A stretch of 59,487 nucleotides of DNA from Nemertoderma westbladi (GCA_032718475.1 JAUCBJ010008040.1:1-59487); one strand, 5' to 3'; positions 1-10,735 are shown, counted from the stretch's first letter. The notes: a model not told the origin generated them from the letters alone. Numbers and translations: made by a program.

Positions 1-261
1 GTAGACAGTTGAACCGGATTTGCACACAACACACTAAATCAGTGATGCAGTCACTAACATGCACTGCACACGAATCATACCTTCAGATGGGGCAAGTGCA
101 CAATGCTCATCACAGCAACCACTATGCTCAATTCAGCCAAACATAAAGTCAAGGACACAACCCTGTATCCGATTTTCCATGTAGTTCCTCACAGGTTCAT
201 GAATCATGTTCATCTCTTCCATATGATTTCATCCCACTTGTCTCTCCATCAATTTCTATGG

Positions 262-1638
262 ATGAATTCAGTGATACAAATTCTGAGTCAGGCCAGTCAA
301 GTTTCATGAGTGAACTATGCAGTTCTGACAATGAGAATTTAGCCCACCTGAACTAAATAAATTTACTTTCAGAAAAACTAGCCGACTGGTATTTAGACCA
401 TCACATTACGCAAAATGGCTTGATGGAATTGTTACACATTCTTCATGCTTATCATCCTGATTTACCTCTTTTGAATTCTTTCTTTTGAATTCATCCGCGT
501 CAATTGTTCATCCAATAGTTTTACAAGATACAAGCAAATTCGTTTATTTGGGTGTAACTACCCTTTTAAACGAAATTAATAATAAATTTCCTAGATCAAA
601 ACTTATTAATATGGGTAGTATTATTGCATTGGATTTTAATATCGATGGATTTCCCATTTTTAAAGCTACTTCAGCTCATGTGTGGCCCATTTTGTCTTCT
701 TTTAGATTAGATTCCAGATCACCGTGGAGTGTTTTTCCAATTGCACTCACCTTAGCTCTTCTAAACCTAAATCTATTCAACAATTTTTGGTTCAATTTAT
801 TGATGAGCTGTATACTTTATTCGAGTTTGGATTAACTGTATCAGACAATAAATATAAAGTTACTCTTTCATTTGCGATTGTCCTGCGAGGTCATTCATAA
901 AGTCATTCATAAAATGCATTACTGGTCATATTGGTTACTATGGGTGTGATCATTGCACACAACGAGGTGTTTATGTTGAGCGACGGATGACATTTCCAGA
1001 GAGTGATGCAGTTAAGCGAACAGACGAGTCATTTCGATCTGAGGAACAGCCTCAACATCACCATGATAAATCACCCTTGGAAGTTACCAATAGATATGGT
1101 TCAGCATTTTCCGCAAGATTATCTTCATTTGGTATGCCTTGGTATTACGAAGAAGCATATTTCCTGGTGGACTAAGGGACGTTGATCTAAGATCACGTCT
1201 GGGTCGCAATGATATCTCAGATATTTCAAGTGGGTTGTTATTGTACCGGGCATATACTCATAGAGAATTTGCCCGTAAACCAAGAGGAGCACTAAGTGAT
1301 TTATGTTACTGGAAGGCCACATAATTTAGGTAGTTTTTGCTGTATACTGGGATAGTCGTACTCCGCGGAATTCTTAATGAAACTATGTTTAATAATTTTT
1401 TTATATCTACACGTGTACTGTTGATAATATTGAATTTGCTAGAATATTGTTGCATAGATTTATTGATGGATGTAAAGAGATATATGGTGGCCACTTTTTG
1501 TCATACAATGTACATGCTTTATCACATTTATGTGATGATGTAACTACTTTCGGTGTCTTAGATAACTTTAGTGCCTTTAAGTTTGAAAATTATTTGTACA
1601 AGTTAAAACGTCTGGTTAGAAAAAACGCATCGGACTGA
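262..1638 (+). pseudogene. Decayed EnSpm/CACTA-like (Tnp2-type) transposase
   Basis: Reading across several frames gives the ordered landmarks of the animal EnSpm/CACTA-like transposase family. An acidic Ser/Asp N-terminal stretch lies near 262-350. An 'NIDGFPIFK...WPIL' block is at about 640-695. A cysteine-rich 'GHIGYYGCDHC' segment is near 920-960, 'RTDESFR' near 1015, and 'DMVQHFPQDYLHLVCLGI' near 1095-1150. A 'WKAT...LLYTGIVVLRGIL' block spans about 1310-1375. These landmarks fall in at least three frames, with stops near 835, 900 and 1175, so the gene is dead. The family is recalled from conserved motifs, not from a search. No terminal repeats of the element were found. The boundaries are the limits of recognisable coding similarity. 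Confidence 0.6.
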
Positions 1639-1659
1639 TGGATTACTAGCCGTCAAAAT

Positions 1660-2217
1660 GTTTCATAATTAACATTGGTATCTCTTTACTTTATTGGTTT
1701 CCATATAGAAAGCTAACTGTAAATGACATTACGTACTATGATTTTTGCCCCCTTCTGCCAGGTTCATTACACAACATAGGGCTATGTCTTGGAGTCGAGC
1801 GGAATTCTGGTTCCAATTCCGGCCGGAATTGACAATTGCGGTTACAGGAACCGAAATTGGTGTACTGGAATTATACATTTATGTAACAAATGAGATGAAT
1901 CGCATTTTTTCATAAACGTTTCTGTTTTTTTTCAGAAATATAGCTGAAAATTACTCTAAAATTTATTTTTATTTACTATGAACAATTTTCTGATTTCATG
2001 TTTAGTCATTAATTAAGGCACAGTTTATTATAATTTATTAATATATTATTACTGTATTAATGAAAAATATGTGTCGTTTTTTTGTTTTAAATGTTCCAAG
2101 TTTTTTTGTAGTAATGCATTTATTGATTTCAAGGACTAATTGAACTTTTTGTACAAAAAATTTATTACGTATTAATTATTACAATTAACAATTAATAATT
2201 AGACATACATAATTAGA
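1660..2217. other. AT-rich spacer without recognisable gene
   Basis: I see no coding potential here. There is a short GC-richer stretch near 1795-1870 with GGAATT/CCAATT/CCGGCCGG words, followed by a strongly AT-rich block. Confidence 0.5.
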
Positions 2218-2231
2218 TTGATTAATTACTC

Positions 2232-3747
2232 TTACAACAATAATTGTTCCACTATTTTTAGTATGTCAGTTTTTGTTTTTGCCTGTGCAATATTTTTAAG
2301 GAAGGCAATTCTTTCTTTATTATTGACAGTTTCAAAAAGTTCCAATGCCTTTGTATGTAATTCCTCCTTTGTCCAGTTTTTTATTTGTGCCATGCGAATG
2401 GCTTCATTCTCAGTTACATGAAGTATTTGGTTTCGTTTGACCTTAGTAAATCTAGGGCCGTTCATGACAATGTCCACCACTGCAGCCTGTAAACGCTCTC
2501 TCCCTTGACCATATATTGAATACTCTGAAAGAATTTCTGAGAACCCTTTAGCAGTGGTTGTTTCATCTCTCTGATGAATTGTGCACCATGCTGTTCGTGG
2601 TGTGAAATCTTCTTTACTGATCTTTTTAAATAATTCACCTCTTAAATTAGTGATAACGCGATCGTGAAACTTGTAATTGAGTTTAAAAAATCCCTAACGT
2701 GTGGAGGAAGGAAAATTTGCTGGGCCAAAGCATAGGCAGTAATTTTCTGGTAGGTAGAATTGCTACGTGCAAAAATAACTGGTGATAATCTGAGAATTGC
2801 CGAATAGAGTAGATCTGAGCAGTTTCTATGAACAGCAATTCTGAACATCATTATGCTGAGGCACAATGTAAATGTAAAGTGGTACAGTTGTACAAACTGT
2901 AACAGTGTACAATTGTAAAGTGGTCCAGTAGGTTTCGTCTGTAACTCACTCTATAAACAGGCTAAATTCGCCAACAGTGACATTCGTGCCATTCTCAATC
3001 TGATTCTCTACAAATGGCTTTAAGAAGCTCCCACGCCAAACCATGAAGGACAATCTCCAAGGCTTCCCAGGACTTGTGGTGGTCAGACCCATTCCTAAAA
3101 TGCTGTAAAGCTCGATCAGAGCAGTAGCTGTTCGTTAAAGCGTATCTATGAAACACAATCTCCCATCCAAAGTTTATTATCATTGACAATATATTTTTTT
3201 CATAGTGCGCCCACCCAGGCACAGGTATGATTTTTTCAGCCCAGCTGACATTTTCCTCACTCTGCAAAAGCTCGAGGTAAAGTGAGAAAGGAATGCTATC
3301 CATTACAAGGGCAATCCACTTTCTGTCAGATTGCTGTACTGCTCGTTCTAATAAAGCCTGTATAGCAGAAGAAACCATTTCATAGCTGCCAGGATCATGT
3401 TCGAGTGGCTCGTAAAATTCAGTACAGATTTGTTTGGCCTCTGTGCCCTGGGGCACCAGAGAGGATCTCTCAGCAACAGAATCTATTAAGGCCTTGTACA
3501 TTCCATTACAGAATGATGTTTCACTAGAACCACGTTGGCCAGGCATCAGCAAATTTAACTCTAACTATAACTCCTGTTTAATGAACTCTGCTTTGAAAAT
3601 GTCTCTCAATGCATTCAAATTTTTAAATAAGAGTTCAGTCACCTTTACAGACTCATCTTCATTAAATAAGTAGTGGAGGCATTTGTGCTGCAGTTTAAAT
3701 GAAGGCCCATATAGGTGGCTAATAGAGTTGATACAGAGACTAGTCAC
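2232..3747 (-). pseudogene. Fragmented DHHKSW-motif transposon-type ORF
   Basis: Four minus-strand open segments (3747-3565, 3552-2995, 2866-2642, 2640-2232) read in sequence like one decayed protein. The best part (3552-2995, 185 residues) has 'DSIPFSLYLELLQ', 'VPGWAHYEKNILSMIINFGW' and 'SDHHKSWEALEIVLHGLAWEL'. I recall this pattern (PG-H-E-N block followed by DHHKSW) from multicopy uncharacterised genes of cnidarians and other invertebrates. The 3' part is alpha-helical and charged. Frames change at about 3560, 2900 and 2640. Function is unknown. High copy number in other genomes would make it a transposon gene, but no ends are visible. The 5' portion may lie beyond the Polinton (see 27578-28010). 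Confidence 0.45.
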
Positions 3748-3899
3748 TGATCTCTGTAATCTCCAGATGGTTTTTTGTCTCTGGATAGGTCTCTGGTTAC
3801 CAGGTATTGAAAGCAGACATTTTACCCAGAGATCAGTGATTTTTCAAATTAAATATATTAAAGAAGATTATTTTTACAAATTTTTTTCTCTATAATAAT

Positions 3900-4388
3900 T
3901 AATAATTTCTTTAATTTTGAACATTTTTTAATACACCACTTATATATTCACTTTTACACAAAGGGTAACATGACTCACACTAAATATACCTGTAATCTTC
4001 TATTTAACGTAAAGTGCTTTTAATTAAAATAAATTAGCACTTTAACACATTAACATTTAACACTTTAGCACATTAACACAGAAGTTTAAATGTAAAAGTA
4101 AAAGCTGGGCTCTTTTCACCTTGTTGTAGGCTATATATTACGGCGAATATATTAATTATAAATTATTAAGGCTATATATTAATGAAGAGAACAATCGTAA
4201 CGAGACTTGCAATAGTGTCGAGCAGAGAACTGCACCTGTGCACTAACTATATTCGTAAATGACCAAGTTTATAGAGTACATTAAAAGGTATATGATTGTG
4301 GTTCTCTAGGTATGTCTAGTCATACAGGGATACAGGTCTATGATATGGTGATAGGGAGGGATGTGGGCAGCGTAAGCTTTTTTATTCA
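3900..4388. other. Left flank of the Polinton, no gene seen
   Basis: AT-rich sequence with repeated ACTTTAACACATTAACA words near 4040-4080 (short imperfect direct repeats). No ORF or RNA gene is recognised. Confidence 0.5.
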
Positions 4389-4394
4389 ATTGGG
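4389..4394. repeat. Polinton target-site duplication, left copy (ATTGGG)
   Basis: The six bases ATTGGG lie directly outside the left inverted repeat. The same six bases lie directly outside the right one at 26903-26908. A 6-bp target duplication is the known size for Polintons, so the two copies fix both ends of the element. Confidence 0.93.
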
Positions 4395-4940
4395 AGTAGT
4401 ATGCTAAACACCGGGATTAAGACAGTGTCTGCCATAGTCTACCATGTTAAAGAATTTGCCGAACGGCTCTTGCCCCGCCTACTTACTATAATTACTATTG
4501 TTGCCCCACCCACTTACTATGGTTACCATGGTTACCATTCTTGCCCCGCCTACTTACTATAATTACCATTGTTGCCCCCCCACCCACTTACTATGGTTAC
4601 CATGGTTACCATTGTGCATATGTGACATATGCGGTATAAGGCCAGTTCGCAGACGGAAGTAATTTAATTAATTCGTGTCTACTGGTTGGCGTTTGACCTT
4701 GAACCGCAATAGGTAAAACCCAATATAGTAAGTGGGTTGCAGACGTTTGTTATAAAAGTCTTTAACAAGATAGACTATTACAGACGCAACAACTAAAAAA
4801 GGTGAATAAACACAGACTAACGGTGGCTACCAATATTGTCAAGCAATAAGTTGTGGGGGCGAGCCGCGAAGTGAGGATAAGGTATTTATAATATTATTTG
4901 AATTTGATTATTCTACCTATGGGGCGAGCCATGAAGTGAG
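4395..4940 (+). repeat. Polinton left terminal inverted repeat
   Basis: Matches the reverse complement of about 26331-26902 almost throughout, with small indels. Shared landmarks are the AGTAGTATGC tip, the block GCCGAACGGCTCTTGCCCC, the segment GTGACATATGCGGTATAAGG and the cytosine-poor stretch around 4700-4830. Similarity fades after the GGGGCGAGCCATGAAGTGAG word near 4940. In this family the tips are the presumed sites of integrase action and of terminal-protein-primed replication. Confidence 0.9.
4469..4613 (+). repeat. Two tandem ~72-bp units inside the left inverted repeat
   Basis: Each unit alternates a GCCCCGCCTACTTACTATAAT half with a GCCCCACCCACTTACTATGG half and ends in the ATGGTTACCATGGTTACCAT palindromic stretch. 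The right inverted repeat (about 26740-26835) has fewer and rearranged copies, so the two ends differ in unit number here. Confidence 0.75.
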
Positions 4941-5195
4941 TGATAGCATCGAAGTAAGGTTATTGTATTTATACTTATCACTACGCAACAAGTTGTGGGG
5001 CGAGCCGCGAAGTGAGTATAAGGTTATAGTATTTATAATAATATTATTTTAATTTGATTATTCTACCTATGGGGCGAGCCATGAAGTGAGTGATAGCATC
5101 GAAGTAAGGTTATTGTATTCAACTAACGACAGCCGCCAATATTACAATTCTATAATTATTGCTAAGCAACTAGTTGTGGGGCGAGCCGTGAAGTG
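4851..5195 (+). repeat. Subterminal iterated ~20-bp motif, left end (5 copies)
   Basis: The word GGGGCGAGCC(R)(Y)GAAGTGAG recurs near 4857, 4920, 4997, 5071 and 5178. Versions reading ...GCCGCGAAG... preceded by TTGTG alternate with versions reading ...GCCATGAAG... preceded by CCTAT. Spacing is 60-110 bp with AT-rich filler. The right end carries the same motif in inverse orientation (26168-26410). The arrangement resembles protein-binding iterons near a replication end, but the function is inferred only from position. Confidence 0.75.
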
Positions 5196-5450
5196 ATTAT
5201 TGTTATTGTAATAATTTTCGAAATTATTACTTACATTAATTTTCGGTAGGCGGTGGTGGTATATAATCTACCCAATCTTCTTCCTCATCCTCAACATCAT
5301 TACCACTACCACCATCACCCAACATCCCTTCAATATGGGTACCCGCGCGGGCGCGGAGTGAGCAATGCCTTTAGCGTGTAGGTACTATTGTTGAATTTGT
5401 TGATTTATTTATTAATGTTATTATATTAATTGCCGAAATTATTACTTACA

Positions 5451-5732
5451 TTAATTTTCGGTTGGAGGTGGCGTATGTGTTTCATTGGTCATCCGCGGCG
5501 GGCACACACACATCGATCGCCCCCCGGCGATCGGCAAGACGATCGCCGGGTGCACCGGGACCAAATCATCATTATACCTGGAGTTTACCTCAATTGAGTG
5601 CATCAACCGCACCCTTTGCTCCCACATAACTCTTCTGAGATTCATCCTGTTCCATTTTTCTAAATTAAATGCTGGAGGATGATGCTTGAAGGGTTTAACA
5701 ACTAACGTCGGTTTTTCACCGCCTTCAGCCAT
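5451..5732 (-). CDS. Polinton left-end small ORF, function unknown
   Basis: 93 codons starting MAEGGEK and ending in a proline run before PTEN-stop. No domain is recognised. The middle (NLEKWNRMNLRRVMWEQRVRL) is an Arg/Trp-rich predicted helix. The last third coincides with a short GC-rich island holding a perfect 11-bp-arm hairpin (5523-5550), unlike the AT-rich surroundings. About 25 bases covering the last codons (AAATTATTACTTACATTAATTTTCGG on +) are repeated at about 5220-5245, next to a second proline-type tail. This suggests a local duplication or an alternative 3' end. Codon context and position after the protease make it a plausible late small gene, but it could be non-coding. Confidence 0.4.
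   Translation of the reverse strand: MAEGGEKPTLVVKPFKHHPPAFNLEKWNRMNLRRVMWEQRVRLMHSIEVNSRYNDDLVPVHPAIVLPIAGGRSMCVCPPRMTNETHTPPPTEN
5523..5550. repeat. GC-rich perfect hairpin
   Basis: CCCGGCGATCG and its exact complement CGATCGCCGGG (11-bp arms) are separated by a 6-base loop. It lies inside a sudden GC-rich patch of about 90 bp in an AT-rich element. Confidence 0.8.
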
Positions 5733-6041
5733 TGAAATTGAAAATTAATAATTAATAAATTAAGAAAAAAGCCTAAGCTTGTTGAACCTGTACTAATAAT
5801 TTAATAAAGTAAATAATAATAAAGTGAATTCGGTATCGCTATTCCTGATGTTAATATAGTAAATAAACTATAACAGAACTGGCTAATTATCTACGCTTCA
5901 GCTTCGTATCTATATATGGCTTATTTCTTTTGTGAAACCAGTCACATATGCGAGTAAATTGAACCCAGACCTTTGATTGTCGTTAGAGCGTTTAATTATT
6001 GTCTAATGTGTGTAGCGTGGATTGAGATTCTGGCCTTTGTG

Positions 6042-6257
6042 TTAACTGCATAGGTTGGGCGGCAGATGCTTGTTATATAACGGAAAGAGTTGGGTCCCAA
6101 TGTGCTCTATACCAATTATTACGGTGTGAAGACCCCAACCCGCCTCACTTGTCCTGTCCCATATATTTATTAAAAATATTGCTATTACTATATACCCAAG
6201 AAATAAATATTTATTATTAATTAATATTAGCGCTAATAATATGTTCACGCACCACAA
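6042..6257 (-). CDS. Possible small membrane ORF in Polinton
   Basis: 71 codons. The first ~35 residues are strongly hydrophobic (LLALILINN...YIVIAIFLINI), compatible with a membrane segment or signal, followed by a short soluble tail. It lies just downstream of the protease on the same strand. AT-rich DNA yields hydrophobic chance ORFs easily, so this is only a candidate. Confidence 0.25.
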   Translation of the reverse strand: MWCVNILLALILINNKYLFLGYIVIAIFLINIWDRTSEAGWGLHTVIIGIEHIGTQLFPLYNKHLPPNLCS

Positions 6258-6287
6258 TTGAATATACCCATAACCGAAATAAATAAA

Positions 6288-6732
6288 TTATTTTATTAAT
6301 GAAAGTGTCCACAGTAATAACAATAAATCATTGTACCGCAAATTAGAGGTGAATATATTCATTGCTCCAGGATTTTTCGGCACCTCGGTTAAATAATACA
6401 GACAAAATAGACCACACTGAGTCGATTGCGGCGCTTGAAATATTTTACGATTCCAAGTATGCCTTTGGGTATATTTATGCAACCAATATGATATTTTTGG
6501 CGGAGGAGCTTTACCAAACGAATCTAAATAATAAGCAATTCTCTTAACCACGCGTACGCAAGACCAGTGTTGCCCTGGTAGGCCTATACGTTGATTATTA
6601 ATAATAAATGAATAATTTTGTTTATGCTTATTTTTTTTTTTTTGCATGTATTAGGTGTAATTGGTCGATTGCGTAAACACCAATGTATTCGGGCCCCACC
6701 GGGAATTTCGCTAATTGTATAGAGTCCAACAT
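6288..6732 (-). pseudogene. PRO: Adenain-like cysteine protease (PRO), frameshifted
   Basis: C5/Ulp1-type maturation protease, which in adenoviruses and Polintons processes virion proteins. The main frame (6647-6288) shows the catalytic set in the right order: His in GQHW (residue 27), Asp in YLDSFG (residue 42), Gln near 71 and Cys in QCGLFCLYYL (residue 78). The N-terminal portion, with its GVYAIDQL block, lies upstream in another frame starting at an ATG at 6732. The two are separated by a run of 13 T on the plus strand (6631-6643), so one frame change in this homopolymer breaks the gene. Total length of about 148 codons is short compared with adenovirus protease (~200). It is the last well-identified gene of the leftward gene train, after MCP. 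Confidence 0.82.
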
Positions 6733-6796
6733 CTTAGCGTGCACGTATCCGCAGGCGGCGCGGCTTCGCTTACTTTGTACTATGCGAGATCTTTAT

Positions 6797-7299
6797 TTAT
6801 TCAGTTATTATTTCCTTGGCTTCCGAAATAGGTAGAAGAGCGTCATAGCTTGCCATTAATATAACGTTAATAGTGTTATCTAGTGCATTACTAAATTTCA
6901 GAATCAAATGCCCGCTTGTATGAATACTAGGTTGAATCTCATGGCTTTGGTCGCCTCCCGCAGTAAGATCGAATACGATCAAAGGAAATTGGGTACGAAA
7001 CCGTTCTGGTGTTAGCGAGCAAAATACGCCACTCAAGCTCTTGAACACGTTCATTAAACTTTCGAATTCCAACATAAAATTGTTTTCCAGAAAGTTAGGG
7101 CGATATGGATACCCGTGTATAATACGGGAGTCGATGTTTAGTTCGGCATAATTTAAACCGAAATGGTTAAAATGTAGCGGATTACTGCTTAATTCCCCGT
7201 TGAAGCTGGCGTTGGTAAGCATTCCAACCAAAATATACTTAGGTAATTTTCCTTGGATTATGTTCGATTCTGTATAACTGGACTGCCCGCCACCAATAG
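6797..7299 (-). pseudogene. PY: Major capsid protein (MCP), C-terminal part, cut by LTR element
   Basis: Encodes the C-terminal portion of the Polinton double-jelly-roll MCP. The pattern matches the family: a 'G-LPKYILVGML' block, then 'NPLHFNHFGLNYAEL', then 'FPLIVFDLTAGGDQSHE' and the terminal 'HLILKFSNALDNTINVILMASYD' strand region. The frame stays open up to the LTR junction at 7299/7300 and has no ATG near its beginning, as expected for the second half of a split gene. The N-terminal part is at 11969-12720, on the other side of the retrotransposon. The two halves meet at the AATAG duplication. Confidence 0.85.
7295..7299. repeat. LTR-retrotransposon target-site duplication, copy 1 (AATAG)
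   Basis: AATAG immediately precedes the TGTT start of the first LTR. The same five bases follow the second LTR at 11969-11973. Confidence 0.92.
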
Positions 7300-8490
7300 T
7301 GTTCGCGCTTTTGAAGACCTTTAGCAGTTTAACCTGCCAAAATTTATATGTCTTTTAGTTAATTAAAACACCTTTAGCATACGACAATATTTTATGCTAA
7401 TAAACAAAACATTACCCGAAGCCAGCCCATGCGCGATCATTCACCCGATGGATCTACACCCGGGAGGCTGAATTCGGCTGCTTAAATTTTATTATTGCAG
7501 TGTAAGGTTGCAGTGTAAACCTACTGTATTATTCGATAGATCGTTAATAATTAATTTCTGACAGATATTATTGGCTTTCGGGAAATATTAACAGTTCCTT
7601 TAGGACGTGGCGCTCTATCTATTTAAACAGAACTAGGACTTATACTAAACGCAACGATACCGCTTATAATTAAAGTATAAGGCGCATTCTTTAGGAAATG
7701 CTTTGTTACCAATCACAACCATGCACACTATTCTGCCGACCGTCAGTATATTTGATCACACATAAAGAGAGCAGCAATTGACTCATGTAGGGTCTGCTAA
7801 ATAACATTAGATTCAATACACACCACATTAATATAAATCGCAATTGTTATGTATAGCCTGTCTCTCTAACCTGTAGTGTATCAAGAAAATTGGGAAATTT
7901 GGGTGATTTATCCGTATTCTCCAAAGGGTAATAATTCATCAACAAATAGATACAATTAATAACTGACGGTAAATAACAGTACAAACAATATGATTAATAG
8001 TGAGTTAATTAGATAGGATAAGTAGGTTGGTAGGATAACAGTTATACTTTCGATAATTTAAGCAGTTTACTAGAGTTCTTCCCAAAAGCCGGTGTTATGG
8101 CGAAAAATGGGAACACAACAACAGATTCATAAAGAATCATATGACTAGAATGACTATACGAGTATACCAACCACCCTTATTCCCCGAAGCTCCCGTCCAA
8201 CACAGAGGATGAGCAGTGAGATAGGAAAATTCAGTTCAGTAGCTCTGGGATAGGTCGAAATTAACGCCCACTCAAATTCTATTGGCCGATACGGACAGCA
8301 AGGCTAAGGCAACCTCTCTAAGCTAGTTGGCCGATTAAACTGAGCCCAGATGCCTCCGTACAGCACATCAGCCAATAAGCTGGTAGCTTGCACTATTTTA
8401 GTTATAAATCCCTTTGAGAGTATTCTAGCGACTGGGGGGGAACTGGCCAGCAAAGGCAAACGTATCAGTTATCCCACAAAAGCTTTTACA
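7300..8490 (-). repeat. LTR (3' LTR in minus orientation), 1,191 bp
   Basis: Begins TGTTCGCGC and ends TTTTACA on +. Nearly base-identical to 10778-11968 by eye; the clear difference is C/T at the fifth base. Such identity indicates a recent insertion. Confidence 0.93.
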
Positions 8491-8500
8491 CCGCTCCCAG
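8491..8500 (-). other. Candidate polypurine tract
   Basis: On the minus strand the bases directly before the downstream LTR are purine-rich (GGGAGCGG preceded by CT). This is the expected position of the plus-strand primer for a minus-oriented element. The other side (before 10778 on +) is not purine-rich. Confidence 0.5.
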
Positions 8501-8568
8501 AAAATGGGATTTAAGTCTATAAAATATACAAAATCACAGTTTCTCAAATACGAAAATACTCTAAACAG

Positions 8569-9084
8569 TTAGTCTTTCATGCGCGGACGGCGTTTACGCA
8601 GTTTTTTAAAGCTAGCAAGAGTCTTTTTCTCTTTGGGGCGAGCCACTTTACAAGGAGGGCTATAACTTCTGGGTGAAGGGTGCAATATGATTGCATCAGA
8701 GGGTATAGGATTATGGTCGGTGTATCCGCCAGTCGAAGTGCCGAGTTGATTGACATCAACGTCGGGGAAGAGGGGTCTAACGGCCTTTAGAGCACATTTT
8801 AGGACAGCCGCTCTTACGGGTCCTTTACGAGTGGTCTGAACGAGAGCCGTAGGTGGACCATAGGCAGTTAGAAACTTCCTGGGTTTAATGGTTCTTTCCA
8901 ATTCGCGTTCGCGGGCTCGGTATTCGTAAGGCCGTCGATATACCTCCTGTAACTCAGGGTGTGAGTTAACAAATAAGTCTCCATAGTCCGGATCCTGACG
9001 GATATAATTGATTAAGTTATAGGAATGAAGGTCGCTAGGATTAACACTCCTGAGAAATTTGCGTACGAACTTGGTTGAAATACA
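8569..9084 (-). pseudogene. Internal ORF of the LTR element, truncated by LINE
   Basis: About 170 codons end at 8569 with a very basic tail (KKTLASFKKLRKRRPRMKD). The open frame continues into the LINE insert (to 9120), but residues there are not part of this gene. The centre is proline-rich (SYSPPCKVARPKEKK, GYTDHNPIPSDAII). No retroviral domain is recognised. A basic C-terminus would fit a Gag-like or nucleic-acid-binding role, which is only a guess. The start was lost when the LINE landed near 9085. Confidence 0.4.
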
Positions 9085-9880
9085 TTCTCCGACACGCTTC
9101 AGTGTAAAACAGGGTGGCATTTTGTCTCCATGTCTATTTAATATTTATATCGACAATCTCAGCTATGATTTAATTAGTAATCCAAGTGGTATTAGTCTTG
9201 GTGGTCATTGCATTAATCACTTGATTTATGCTGATGACATTTGTCTAATATCCACATCTCCTGCGGCTCTACAAGATATGATTAACATTTGCTGTTTGTA
9301 CGCAAAGAATCACGAAATATTATTTAACCCCAAGAAATCAAAATGCATCTATATGCAAAGCAAGTATATGAATTCTGTTTTTGACGGACACATGTTCATG
9401 GATAACTGTACAATTTCTGTAGTTAGCTCGACGAAATACCTTGGTCATATTATATCATCTGACTTTTCCGATGACGCTGATATAAATAACCAATTACGTG
9501 GCTTTTATGCCAGATCTAACCTGTTACTGAGAAAGTTTTCACACTGCTCTAAGGAAGTTAAACTTGTACTCTTTCGTAGTTTTTGTACTTCTTTCTATTG
9601 CAATTCACTTTGGTGCGATAAATATTTTCTCAATTCGATCTTAACTAAACTAACGGTGGCTTATAATAATGCTGTTAGAAAATTATTTGGTTTCCCATAT
9701 GATTGCAGTGCCAGTGGTATGCTTACCAATCTACGTATTAACTCCCCTTTACACATTAGGCGTTTTTCAATTCACAGTTTATTTAAGCGAGTCATGAATT
9801 CACCGTCATATATTACCCGTGCAGTTTATTATAATACCCTTGATACCTCAGAACTCTTTGCTACCTATCGCAGAATTTAA
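9085..9880 (+). pseudogene. LINE reverse transcriptase, C-terminal half
   Basis: The open frame covers 9059-9880; the part belonging to the LINE starts near 9085. It begins at the fingers/palm motif SVKQGGILSP and continues with the catalytic YADD box (about 9227-9238), the LNPKKSK-type motif (LFNPKKSKCIYM) and the TKYLGHIIS motif typical of non-LTR polymerases. A thumb-like, Cys/Tyr-rich C-terminus follows, ending at 9880. The N-terminal endonuclease and the first half of the polymerase are missing, as in most dead-on-arrival LINE copies. The frame itself is undamaged. The clade (CR1/Jockey-like versus other) cannot be decided by eye. Confidence 0.85.
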
Positions 9881-10057
9881 CGTCAATTAAATCACAATAT
9901 TTAATCTTTCTTTTTGTAATACACTTTCATTAATTTATATTATACAACAATAATAACTATTTTTCTTTTTAATATTCACGTGTGGTGCATTGTGCAATTT
10001 ATCTCCTGCATTGTAATATGGGCGTTGCTTAGCCCGGAATAAACAATAATATAATAT
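9085..10057 (+). mobile_element. 5'-truncated non-LTR retrotransposon (LINE) nested in LTR element
   Basis: Contains the 3' half of a reverse transcriptase, a 3' UTR and an AT-rich end (ATAATATAATATAAA). A seven-base duplication AAATACA at 9078-9084 and 10058-10064 fits as its target duplication and sets the boundaries. The duplicate is short and AT-rich, so the exact junction is provisional. Confidence 0.7.
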
Positions 10058-10062
10058 AAATA

Positions 10063-10420
10063 CACACCGCAATCTCTCCAGACCCAACAACAGCCAGACA
10101 ACAATCCAGCCTACAAAATATCTGAGTAATAACTATTACGGTACCTGAACAGACCACACAAACAAACACAGGCTAAAACGCTGGTAGACTACTATCAAGC
10201 CTAAATAAACTACAGTATATGCAGATTCTGAAACTGTTAGTTAGTATGCGTTCTAACACGGTAGTACGACTTATTCTTTAAGAGGGGATTGACCTTACCG
10301 CATATGGCTGCCCCAACTTACTAACGGCACTTGATCAGACAAACTCTACACACGCCGTAATCTCTCCAAACCCAACAACAGTCAGACAGCAGTTCAGCCT
10401 ACAATTATCTGAACAATCTG
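10063..10420 (+). repeat. Two ~70-bp imperfect direct repeats in LTR-element interior
   Basis: The segment ACACCGCAATCTCTCCAGACCCAACAACAGCCAGAC (about 10063-10130) recurs with few changes at about 10347-10415 (CACGCCGTAATCTCTCCAAACCCAACAACAGTCAGAC). The spacing is about 285 bp. Confidence 0.7.
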
Positions 10421-10574
10421 AGCAGACTTACACGTCTTCAGCTCAATATTAACTTACTAGGAAATAAAACCGACAGAAATAAGTAGAATCTCAAATAAAA
10501 ATCAGGGCGGCCGTTCCCTGATTAAGTACCAAGACCTACCGGTATACAATAATCAAATCGAATAATACTAATGT

Positions 10575-10735
10575 ACTTATACAGCAGTACCGGTTAGGAC
10601 AGTTGGGCCTACAGACCTACAGAAATGCCGGTTCTGGCAGTTGGACCTACGGACCTACAGCAGTACCGGTTCTGGCAGTTGGGCCTACTGACCTACAGAA
10701 GTACCGGTTCAGGTTTACCGGTCACTACGGTATTT
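10575..10735 (+). repeat. Minisatellite, ~43-bp unit, about 3.5 copies
   Basis: The unit CCTACAGCAGTACCGGTTCTGGCAGTTGGGCCTACNGA repeats with minor changes. Each unit contains TACCGGTT and GGCCTAC words. Confidence 0.75.

Noticed and set aside
8569-9120. Full 183-codon minus-strand ORF starting MPPCFTLK
   Set aside because: Its first ~12 codons lie within the LINE insert. Only the part left of about 9085 belongs to the LTR element.
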